A DNA stretch of 13,764 nucleotides, from positions 1-13,764 of the forward strand of contig UQQZ01000070.1 of assembly GCA_900543305.1 (NCBI GenBank), read 5' to 3'. The notes under the pieces are model-generated. The model ran no database searches, had not been told where the DNA came from, and was given only the letters and a program-made list of their open reading frames with translations. The stretch comes from an uncultured Oscillospiraceae bacterium (GTDB lineage Bacteria; Bacillota; Clostridia; Oscillospirales; Acutalibacteraceae). Numbering within the stretch: the stretch's first letter is position 1; every line of letters starts with the position of its first letter. Positions 1 to 5,380 of the stretch are shown piece after piece. The translations under genes were made by a program, and so were the position numbers.

Positions 1-186
1 AAAGGGAAAGAGGGAAGGGGTGAGAGAACTGAGACAATAGAGGATGCTTTGGGCGACGTTGTCCCGTACTGCACCGGGATCCCACAGCAATGCCACACCC
101 CAAGCCACCAGAAGGCACGCTCCCAGCAGGTCCCGCAGGGAGAAGCCTTTGAGGGGGGAAGCAGAGAAAAAAGCAGCCCGTTCCAT
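1..186 (-). CDS. YlbJ-like sporulation membrane protein (nucleoside-recognition/Gate family), 5' part only
   Basis: Read on the minus strand from the ATG at 186-184, the frame stays open for 62 codons to the window edge, so only the N terminus is visible. It has a basic start, a hydrophobic helix at about residues 20-35 (LLGACLLVAWGVALLW), and then ILYCLSSLTPSLFPF at residues 48-62. The PSLFPF motif after a helix with a Cys is typical of YlbJ/SpmA-type nucleoside-recognition (Gate) membrane proteins. YlbJ is a mother-cell protein needed for spore cortex formation and heat resistance in Bacillus. A strong ribosome binding site (AAAGGAG on the minus strand) lies about 7 nt before this ATG and supports the start. 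The gene diverges from yqfC, another mother-cell sporulation gene, which fits the assignment. Other Gate-family members are possible because most of the protein lies outside the window. Confidence 0.7.
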   Translation of the reverse strand, partial: MERAAFFSASPLKGFSLRDLLGACLLVAWGVALLWDPGAVRDNVAQSILYCLSSLTPSLFPF

Positions 187-299
187 GGATGATCTCCTTT
201 CCCGGCAAAGTTCCTGCAAGATTCCTATGCACTTTCCAAGTGATACATTCCGAAAAGACCACATATGCTTGGAGAGAATCCGGAAAGGGGGAGAGGCGC
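187..299. promoter_or_regulatory. Divergent intergenic region with candidate SigE-type promoters
   Basis: This 113-bp gap separates two divergent sporulation genes. On the plus strand, CATATGCT (262-269) resembles the SigE -10 element (about CATACAMT). TGATACA (241-247) lies 14 bp upstream as a partial -35 match. A start near 276 would leave a leader of about 24 nt before the TTG of yqfC. On the minus strand a weaker pair is visible: GAATGTA (complement of 244-250) and CATAGGAA (complement of 222-229), also 14 bp apart. yqfC and ylbJ are both SigE-dependent in Bacillus. The matches are imperfect, so this is an inference. Confidence 0.4.
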
Positions 300-548
300 T
301 TGGAACAGGGAACCGGGGGAATGGAGTTGCGGATTCGGGGAAACCGGTGTGCTGTGGCAGACGGCTGCGACGGCATCGTGGATTATGGAGAAGAACAGGT
401 GACTTTACGGTCGGGAAGATTGACGGTGCGGATCGTTGGCAAGAAGCTTCGTCTCAAACGATTGACTGCCAATTCCGCGGTGGTGGAAGGAATGATCGGG
501 CAAGTGGATTACCTCTATGGGAAACGAGGAGGGGAGGAAGGGTCATGA
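300..548 (+). CDS. yqfC: Sporulation protein YqfC (YabP/YqfC family)
   Basis: A predicted 82-residue protein, close to the usual 90 or so of YqfC. The core has a beta-rich YabP pattern: MELRIRGNRCAV, then GCDGIVDYGEEQVTLRSG, then LTVRIVGKKLRLKRL, ending in VVEGMIGQVDYLY. This matches the family layout of short strands around a G-[IV]-x-x-[YF] turn and a final G-x-I-x-x-[IV]-x-[YF]. YqfC is made in the mother cell during sporulation and its molecular role is not settled. I place the start at TTG 300 because a GGAAAGGGGGAG stretch (282-292) lies about 7 nt upstream. ATG 321 is an alternative, while the longer open frame back to 189 has no family-like sequence and would begin upstream of the candidate promoter. 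The stop overlaps the yqfD start as ATGA, indicating translational coupling. Confidence 0.78.
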   Translation: MEQGTGGMELRIRGNRCAVADGCDGIVDYGEEQVTLRSGRLTVRIVGKKLRLKRLTANSAVVEGMIGQVDYLYGKRGGEEGS

Positions 549-1747
549 CGGAAAGGCTGGCGCACTTTCTCACAGGATGGGTGGAGTTCGAAATCCAAGG
601 GAACCGAGGCCGGTTTCTCAACGGGGCAGCCCGATCTGGTTGGGAATTTTGGAGGTTTCGGCGAGAAGGAGAGCTGGCAGTAGTTCGGGGACGGGCCAGA
701 GAGTACAAAAAGCTCCGTCCTATGGCCCGCCGGTGCGGGGTTAAGCTTCGGATCCGCTCCAAGGGAGGATTTCCCTTTCTGGCTGTCCGGATGGGCAACA
801 GGAAAGGGCTGATTGCCGGGGCTGTTTGCGGTGTGGCGATGTACTGGTTTTTAAGCGGATTTTACTGGGGCGTAGCCGTGACGGGAACTGAGAACCTAAC
901 CCGAGCCCAGGTGTTGGAGGCAGGCAGGGAAAACGGGGTGTATTTGGGAGCCAGTCGCAGCACGCTGAATCCGGATTTTGCTTCCAAAGCAATCCAGAAC
1001 GATTTACCGGGAGTTTCCTGGTTGGCCGTCAATACGGACGGTTGCTTTTTGGAAATTTCCCTGCAAGAAAGTGCAGAGGCCCCGGAGGTAACAGATGACA
1101 GTCAGTGGTCCAATGTGGTGGCCACACGGGCGGGCACTGTGCTCTCGGTGGAGGCTCAGCGAGGCAGGCCGGCAGTTCACCCCGGAGACACGGTGGAAGC
1201 AGGAGAACTGTTGATTGCAGGGTTGTATTCTCAGGAAGTGGACCCCTATTCCCCTCCCCCGGAAAAGCTGTACCAAATTCTGGGGCCGGCCCGGGGGAGT
1301 GTCACGGCTCTTACCTACCGGGAGTTTTCCGTAGAAGTCAGCGCCAGCCAAACAGAGTGGGTCCCCACAAAGGCCGTCCAGTCGCAAAACTGGATCACGC
1401 TGTTTGGTTTGCGGATTCCCCTGGGCTTTTATGGGGAACCGGAAGGAATTTCCCGGCAATGGAAAGAAGAAACGGTGTGGTCGCCTTTGGGCCGGGACCT
1501 GCCCTTGGTTTGGAGAACCCAATTTATCCAGAAAGGGGAAGAACGGGAGCGGATTCTTTCTCAGAATGAGATGAAGGAAGAGGCGCTCCGGGCACTCCGG
1601 AACATCCAGAAAGAGCAGTTGCCGGAGGGAAGCAGTGTTGTGGAAGAAAAACTCTCTTACCAGTTTGTGGAAGGGGGATGTGTGTTACGTGCACAATGCC
1701 GTTGTCAGGAGGAAATCGGGGTAGTACAGGAGATCTCGGTGACTTAG
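545..1747 (+). CDS. yqfD: Sporulation protein YqfD
   Basis: A predicted 400-residue protein, almost the same length as Bacillus YqfD (about 398). The N-terminal 85 residues are basic and rich in aromatic residues (RSGWEFWRFRREGEL, then ARRCGVKLRIRSKGG). One transmembrane helix follows at about residues 88-110 (LIAGAVCGVAMYWFLSGFYW), then a long extracytoplasmic part. That part begins VTGTENLTRAQVLEAGRENG, a turn typical of the family and reminiscent of the FtsQ/POTRA-like fold. YqfD is needed for efficient sporulation and is probably a membrane protein of the forespore envelope. The frame is open far upstream of 545, but the ATG that overlaps the yqfC stop, together with the family length, fixes the start. 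No clear terminator follows. Confidence 0.88.
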   Translation: MTERLAHFLTGWVEFEIQGNRGRFLNGAARSGWEFWRFRREGELAVVRGRAREYKKLRPMARRCGVKLRIRSKGGFPFLAVRMGNRKGLIAGAVCGVAMYWFLSGFYWGVAVTGTENLTRAQVLEAGRENGVYLGASRSTLNPDFASKAIQNDLPGVSWLAVNTDGCFLEISLQESAEAPEVTDDSQWSNVVATRAGTVLSVEAQRGRPAVHPGDTVEAGELLIAGLYSQEVDPYSPPPEKLYQILGPARGSVTALTYREFSVEVSASQTEWVPTKAVQSQNWITLFGLRIPLGFYGEPEGISRQWKEETVWSPLGRDLPLVWRTQFIQKGEERERILSQNEMKEEALRALRNIQKEQLPEGSSVVEEKLSYQFVEGGCVLRAQCRCQEEIGVVQEISVT

Positions 1748-1793
1748 CACAAGGATGATGATAATTTTTGGGTACTATTCATATAGTTTTGGC

Positions 1794-1823
1794 TTGAAGA
1801 ACGTTCGTTTCTTGTGTTATAAT
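1794..1823 (+). promoter_or_regulatory. Sigma-A promoter for the phoH-ybeY-dgkA-era run
   Basis: TTGAAG (1794-1799) and a perfect TATAAT (1818-1823) are separated by 18 bp. The -35 agrees with TTGACA at 4 of 6 positions. Transcription would start near 1830, giving a leader of about 97 nt to the preferred phoH start at 1927. An 8-bp palindrome, GAACGTTC (1799-1806), overlaps the -35 edge. It lacks the internal spacer of a Bacillus LexA box and may be chance. Confidence 0.72.
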
Positions 1824-1829
1824 AGCCGC

Positions 1830-1926
1830 AGAGGGAAAAAGGTTCTCTTTCCGAAAAAACCACATGGAGAATCCAAGGAAAGAGATTTTTCCTAATCGAA
1901 AAAATACAGGAAACAGGAGATCGCCT
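1830..1926 (+). promoter_or_regulatory. phoH 5' leader with a stem-loop and a ribosome binding site deciding the start
   Basis: The leader is A-rich. It contains a small hairpin, AGGAAA (1876-1881) pairing with TTTCCT (1888-1893) around a 6-nt loop. AGGAGA (1915-1920) lies 6 nt before TTG 1927 and is the only good ribosome binding site here. ATG 1864 begins the same frame but has none at a usable distance. No known riboswitch class was recognised. Confidence 0.45.
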
Positions 1927-2886
1927 TTGGAGCAAAAAATCAGTCTAGATCGAATTGAGCAGGCGGCGGAGCTGTTTGGAAGCTTTGATGAGAATATCCG
2001 CCTGATCGAGCAGGAATACGGAGTATACCTGGTGGTACGGGATTCCGAGTTGAAGATCACCGGGGAAGATCCGGAAAGTGTGGATAAAGCGGCCCGCACG
2101 GTCAAGAGTCTTTTGACCCTCATCGGCAGCGGGGAAGCGCTCACCGAGCAGAACGTCCGGTACTGTATGCGCATGGTGGGAGAAGACAGCGAAGAAAAAG
2201 TGGCCCGGCTGGCGGGAGACTGCATCTGCATCACCAGCAAGGGGAAACCCATCAAACCCAAAACAGTGGGGCAGCGCACCTACTGTGACAATATCAAGGA
2301 CAACACCATCACCATTGGGGTGGGTCCGGCAGGCACGGGCAAGACATACTTGGCGGTGGCAATGGCGGTCAACGCCTTTCGAGCTCAGCAGGTCAACCGG
2401 ATTATCCTTACCCGGCCCGCGGTGGAAGCGGGAGAAAAGCTGGGATTCCTGCCCGGGGATTTACAGCAGAAAGTGGATCCCTATCTGCGTCCCCTCTACG
2501 ATGCTTTGTTTGATATGTTGGGCGCGGAAACGTACCAACGCTATGTAGAGCGGGGCAATATTGAGGTGGCCCCCCTGGCGTATATGCGGGGCCGGACCTT
2601 GGACGACAGCTTTATCATCCTGGACGAAGCCCAGAACACCACAGGGGAGCAGATGAAAATGTTCCTGACCCGGCTGGGTTTCAACTCGAAGATGGTGATC
2701 ACCGGAGACGTGACCCAGATCGACTTGCCGGACGGAAAACGTTCCGGGCTCAAAGAAGCGGTGCGGATTTTGAAAGGCGTGGACGATATCGCCATTTTCC
2801 GTTTTACGGAGAAAGATGTGGTCCGCCACAAGCTGGTACAGGATATCATTCGGGCCTATGAACGGGCCAGCCGCACGGCTAAATAA
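1927..2886 (+). CDS. phoH: PhoH family ATPase (YbeZ-like)
   Basis: A predicted 319-residue P-loop ATPase, equal in length to Bacillus PhoH. The N-terminal part (SLDRIEQAAELFGSFDENIRL) is the conserved substrate-side domain, with a KH-like GEDPESVDKAARTVKSLL region. The ATPase core has Walker A GPAGTGKT at residues 133-140 and Walker B IILDEAQN at 230-237, followed by KMVITGDVTQIDLP. LTRPAVEAGEKLGFLPGDL is also typical of the family. PhoH/YbeZ proteins act with YbeY in RNA metabolism and ribosome quality, and ybeY is the next gene, which supports that pairing. TTG 1927 is chosen because it has a strong ribosome binding site and gives the family-typical N terminus. ATG 1864 would add 21 residues (MENPRKEIFPNRK...) with no family look and no ribosome binding site. 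Confidence 0.9.
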   Translation: MEQKISLDRIEQAAELFGSFDENIRLIEQEYGVYLVVRDSELKITGEDPESVDKAARTVKSLLTLIGSGEALTEQNVRYCMRMVGEDSEEKVARLAGDCICITSKGKPIKPKTVGQRTYCDNIKDNTITIGVGPAGTGKTYLAVAMAVNAFRAQQVNRIILTRPAVEAGEKLGFLPGDLQQKVDPYLRPLYDALFDMLGAETYQRYVERGNIEVAPLAYMRGRTLDDSFIILDEAQNTTGEQMKMFLTRLGFNSKMVITGDVTQIDLPDGKRSGLKEAVRILKGVDDIAIFRFTEKDVVRHKLVQDIIRAYERASRTAK

Positions 2887-2986
2887 GGTGAATGTGGTAA
2901 ATGGTTTTACGTCCCTTGGCGGGACGGGGAGAGTGTATTGAAAAATATCGGTGGGAGAAAGCCCACAGAAAGGAACGGGACCAAAA
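2887..2986 (+). other. phoH-ybeY spacer with three adjacent small inverted repeats
   Basis: Three short stem-loops lie in this 100-bp gap. GTAAA/TTTAC is at 2897-2910, CGTCCC/GGGACG at 2910-2926 with a 5-nt loop, and GTGGG/CCCAC at 2951-2966. None is followed by a T run, so they do not look like a complete terminator. A 34-codon basic open frame (2902-3006) also runs through the gap and into ybeY. yqfF usually occupies this place in Bacillus. Confidence 0.4.
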
Positions 2987-3493
2987 ATGGAAAAAATCAG
3001 AGTGATCATTTCGAATCAGCAGAAGCAGGTGAAGATCCCCACAGGCGTGAGGATGCTGATCCGCCGCTGCTGTCACGCAGTATTGCAGCTGGAGGGCTTT
3101 TCCGATTCTGCGGAAATCAGTGTGTCCTTTGTGGATAACGACCAGATCCAGGAAATGAACCGGCAGTATCGGGGAATCGATGCCCCCACAGATGTGCTTT
3201 CCTTCCCTATGGGAGAAAACGGAGAGTACGATATCAACCACGAGACCGGAGCAAAGATTTTGGGAGACATTGTGATCTCCGTACCCAAGGCCATGGAGCA
3301 GGCCAAAACCTACGGCCACAGTTTTGAACGGGAAATCGGCTTTTTGACGGCTCATTCCATGCTGCACCTGTTGGGGTATGACCATGAGGCCGGCGGTTTG
3401 GCCCGGGTGCGGATGCGCGAAAAGGAGGAACAGGTCATGCGGGAGCTGGGACTGCCTGCCAGTGCCAGCTACACCACCTATGGCGATGAATGA
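2987..3493 (+). CDS. ybeY: Endoribonuclease YbeY (rRNA maturation factor)
   Basis: A predicted 168-residue protein, normal for YbeY. The diagnostic zinc-binding motif H-x3-H-x5-H is present as HSMLHLLGYDH, with histidines at residues 123, 127 and 133. The upstream family block is also present: NRQYRGIDAPTDVLSFPM, then LGDIVIS. YbeY is a metal-dependent single-strand endoribonuclease that takes part in 16S rRNA 3' processing and 70S quality control in the cytoplasm. ATG 2987 gives the usual short N terminus (MEKIRVIISNQQ). A ribosome binding site-like AAAGGAACGGGA lies a few bases upstream. The frame is open 12 codons further up, but that part has no family resemblance. The stop overlaps the next gene, and the phoH and era neighbours are the classic context. 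Confidence 0.93.
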   Translation: MEKIRVIISNQQKQVKIPTGVRMLIRRCCHAVLQLEGFSDSAEISVSFVDNDQIQEMNRQYRGIDAPTDVLSFPMGENGEYDINHETGAKILGDIVISVPKAMEQAKTYGHSFEREIGFLTAHSMLHLLGYDHEAGGLARVRMREKEEQVMRELGLPASASYTTYGDE

Positions 3494-4013
3494 AAATAAT
3501 CCTGCCCCTAAGCGGCGGGTGTGGCACAGTTTTGCCGACGCCTTCCGGGGGATTGGAGCCTGCATTAAATCGGAACGGAATATGCGCATCCATGTGGTCA
3601 TGTGCATCTATGTGCTGTTTTTCGCGTCCCAGCTCTCTCTGAGCCGGGCGGAAATGGCCTGCCTGCTGCTTTCCATTGGCGGGGTCATGTCTATGGAGAC
3701 TCTGAATACCGCTTTGGAAAAGCTTTGCGATTTCAATCAAAAAAACCGAAACCGGTATATTGGTTTGGTCAAGGACCTGGCGGCAGGCGCCGTGCTGCTG
3801 AGTGCTCTGGCAGCTCTGTTGGTGGGAGTTGTGGTTTTGTTCCGTCCAGAGCTGTGGCAGCTTTTGTGGGACATGTTGGCTCATCCGTGGAAAGTGGTCC
3901 TGCTGGTGGTTTCCCTGGTGGTAGCAGCAGGGTTTATCTTCCTGGGACCCGCATGGCTGGAAGAGCGGCTGGATGGTTGGAAACGGAACAAAGAGAAAGA
4001 TCTGAGAGAATAA
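3480..4013 (+). CDS. dgkA: Undecaprenol/diacylglycerol kinase (DgkA family) with an extra C-terminal helix
   Basis: A predicted 177-residue small integral-membrane kinase. Family signatures are HSFADAFRGI near residue 16, SERNMRIH at 31-38, the catalytic-site block E73-TLNTALE80 with D84, and LVKDLAAGAVLL with K98-D99. In Gram-positive bacteria these enzymes phosphorylate undecaprenol (or diacylglycerol) with ATP to recycle the lipid carrier of cell-wall synthesis. Bacillus DgkA has about 123 residues and three helices. Here the C terminus is about 50 residues longer, with a fourth hydrophobic stretch at about 138-157 and a charged tail (RLDGWKRNKEKDLRE). The gene overlaps the end of ybeY; ATG 3480 and ATG 3486 are both possible starts. 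No separate ribosome binding site is seen, so translation is probably coupled to ybeY. Confidence 0.88.
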   Translation: MAMNENNPAPKRRVWHSFADAFRGIGACIKSERNMRIHVVMCIYVLFFASQLSLSRAEMACLLLSIGGVMSMETLNTALEKLCDFNQKNRNRYIGLVKDLAAGAVLLSALAALLVGVVVLFRPELWQLLWDMLAHPWKVVLLVVSLVVAAGFIFLGPAWLEERLDGWKRNKEKDLRE

Positions 4014-4038
4014 ATGCCTTTCCCCAGACGGGGGGCAT
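4014..4038 (+). other. GC-rich stem-loop 1 between dgkA and era
   Basis: ATGCC (4014-4018) pairs with GGCAT (4034-4038) and CCCC (4022-4025) with GGGG (4030-4033), with a 3-nt bulge (TTT) on the left arm and an AGAC loop. The stem begins immediately after the dgkA stop codon. No T run follows, so it looks more like an mRNA-stabilising or processing structure than a terminator. Confidence 0.5.
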
Positions 4039-4044
4039 CCCAAT

Positions 4045-4072
4045 GGAGACGCTGTCGGACTGCGGCGTCTCC
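4045..4072 (+). other. Perfect 8-bp stem-loop 2 between dgkA and era
   Basis: GGAGACGC (4045-4052) and GCGTCTCC (4065-4072) are perfectly complementary around a 12-nt loop. The bases after the stem (CTTGTGCTG) do not form a U tract. The stem ends 15 nt before the ribosome binding site of era (4087-4093). It could be a weak or partial terminator, or a cleavage or pausing structure. Confidence 0.5.
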
Positions 4073-4101
4073 CTTGTGCTGTGAAGAAAGGAATACATCC
4101 T

Positions 4102-5022
4102 ATGGAAGAAATTACCATGCCTAAGGAACGTTCAGCGTTTATCGCCATTGTAGGGCGGCCCAACGTGGGAAAGTCCTCCCTGCTCAACCGGCTCATTGGC
4201 CAAAAAATAGCCATTGTTTCCCGGAAACCTCAGACCACCCGGACACGGATCATGGGAGTTTTGACCCAGGGGGAAGATCAGCTGGTATTTTTGGACACTC
4301 CAGGACTGGTGAAGCCTAAAAATTCCCTAGGGGACTATATGGTCAAGTCCGTCACCCGAACGGTGGACGGAGTGGATGCCTGCCTTCTGGTTACGGAAGC
4401 GGGCGGGAAAATTTCCAAAGCGGATGAGGATCTGATGGCCCGGTTTCGAGCAGGGAAAATCCCGGCGGTGCTGGCCATCAACAAGATCGATTTGCTGGAG
4501 GACAAGAGTCCCATCATGGAGCAGATATCCCTGTTTTCCCAGCAGTATGCGTTCCAAGCGGTGGTACCCGTATCCGCCAAAGACGGTAACGGCATGGAGG
4601 ACCTTTTGGGAGAATTGAAAAAACTCTGCTTGCCGGGAGGGCATCTTTTCCCGGAGGACACCCTTACCGATCAACCGGAGCGGGTCATTGTGTCGGAGGT
4701 AGTCCGGGAAAAGGCCTTGCGCTTTTTGGATCAAGAGGTACCCCACGGGGTGGCGGCGGTCACGGAGCGGATGAAGGACCGGGACGGAATCCTGGACATC
4801 GACGTGACCATTTATTGTGAGAAGAGTGGCCACAAGGGAATCCTCATCGGTAAAGGCGGAGCTATGCTGAAAAAAATTGGCACTGCCGCTCGGCAGGATC
4901 TGGAACGGTTCTTTGATTGCCGGGTAGATCTGCGGCTTTGGGTCAAAGTGAAAGAGGACTGGAGGCAGCGGCCGGAAACCCTGCAAAGCCTGGGATTTTC
5001 GGAGAAAGATTTGGAGCTGTAA
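4102..5022 (+). CDS. era: GTPase Era
   Basis: A predicted 306-residue GTPase (Bacillus Era has about 301). The GTPase domain shows all motifs in order: G1 GRPNVGKS at residues 18-25, a switch region with QTTRTRI, G3 DTPG at 65-68, G4 NKID at 127-130 and G5 SAK at 158-160. The C-terminal KH domain has the RNA-binding loop GKGG at 250-253 within GILIGKGGAMLKKIG. Era binds the 3' end of 16S rRNA and promotes late 30S assembly, working in the same pathway as YbeY. ATG 4102 follows AAAGGAA (4087-4093) by 8 nt. A GTG at 4081 and an ATG at 4117 are in frame but fit less well. The early part MEEITMPKERSAFIAIVGRP is typical. Confidence 0.96.
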   Translation: MEEITMPKERSAFIAIVGRPNVGKSSLLNRLIGQKIAIVSRKPQTTRTRIMGVLTQGEDQLVFLDTPGLVKPKNSLGDYMVKSVTRTVDGVDACLLVTEAGGKISKADEDLMARFRAGKIPAVLAINKIDLLEDKSPIMEQISLFSQQYAFQAVVPVSAKDGNGMEDLLGELKKLCLPGGHLFPEDTLTDQPERVIVSEVVREKALRFLDQEVPHGVAAVTERMKDRDGILDIDVTIYCEKSGHKGILIGKGGAMLKKIGTAARQDLERFFDCRVDLRLWVKVKEDWRQRPETLQSLGFSEKDLEL

Positions 5023-5102
5023 GGCAAACGGACAGGCCCTAAGCACAAATCACCCGAAAAATCTGGCAAAGGGTGTCGAACAAACAAAACTTTTCCTGTC
5101 AT
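5023..5102 (-). pseudogene. Possible relic of a histidine-phosphatase gene (N-terminal motif only)
   Basis: Read on the minus strand from the ATG at 5102-5100, the translation contains VLFVRHPLPDF, then SGD, CLG and an LP pair. This follows the first block of the histidine phosphatase (phosphoglycerate mutase-like) superfamily, which reads VLFVRHGxPDF...CLGxxDxPL. The RHG triad is altered to RHP and the spacing to CLG is about two residues short. The frame then runs into the antisense of the era 3' end, where the resemblance stops. No good ribosome binding site precedes the ATG. If real it is a decayed fragment and not a working gene. The resemblance covers only about 23 residues, so chance is possible. 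Confidence 0.3.
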
Positions 5103-5141
5103 AGCCCGGGGAGATTCGCAAATACTTTTCTTAGTAGACAA

Positions 5142-5161
5142 GGGAACGGGCATCCGTTCTC
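5142..5161 (+). other. Stem-loop just upstream of the yqzL ribosome binding site
   Basis: GAACGG (5144-5149) pairs with CCGTTC (5154-5159) around a GCAT tetraloop, and two more pairs (one G-U) extend it to 5142-5161. It ends just before the purine-rich ribosome binding site AAAGGGGGAAA (5163-5173). No T run follows. It may influence access to the yqzL ribosome binding site, but that is inference. Confidence 0.4.
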
Positions 5162-5179
5162 CAAAGGGGGAAAGTCGTT

Positions 5180-5380
5180 GTGGATGTGAAAGAAGCCTGG
5201 AACAGCTTTTACCGGACCGGCAGGGTAGAAGATTACATTCAGTATTCCCAGCTTAAGCAGCTGGCCCATCAGGAGGGCATTTGCGGGGAGGCGCAGGATG
5301 CAGGTCATAACCCAGGGACTCATCATCAAGGAACAGACGGTGGGCGAGAGCGACCGCTTGGTCACCGTACTCACTCGTGA
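5180..5380 (+). CDS. yqzL: YqzL family small protein
   Basis: A predicted 66-residue protein starting at GTG 5180, 6 nt after AAAGGGGGAAA. The start MDVKEAWNSFYRTGRVEDYIQYSQL has the YqzL pattern W-x-x-F-x-x-T-G-x-[IV]-x-x-Y-[IL]-x-Y. It lies directly before recO, exactly where yqzL occurs in Bacillus and many Clostridia. The function of YqzL is unknown. Known members are mostly 45-55 residues. Here the frame runs 83 nt into recO, and its last 25 or so residues (GHNPGTHHQGTDGG...) look like a shadow of the recO frame and not a conserved domain. Either the stop was lost or the overlap is real. The first 35 residues support the identification. Confidence 0.72.
   Translation: MDVKEAWNSFYRTGRVEDYIQYSQLKQLAHQEGICGEAQDAGHNPGTHHQGTDGGRERPLGHRTHS

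Noticed and set aside
44..544. In-frame extension of yqfD to ATG 44
   Set aside because: It crosses the divergent ylbJ-like gene and all of yqfC in another frame. The ATG at 545, coupled to the yqfC stop, gives the family length.
1799..1806. GAACGTTC palindrome near the phoH -35 as a LexA/SOS box
   Set aside because: The Bacillus-type box needs a 4-nt spacer between GAAC and GTTC. Here the half-sites abut, so it does not fit.
4043..4084. 13-codon ORF (METLSDCGVSLVL) as a leader peptide of era
   Set aside because: It has no ribosome binding site and no run of a regulatory amino acid, and it overlaps a hairpin arm. It is kept only as part of the spacer observation.
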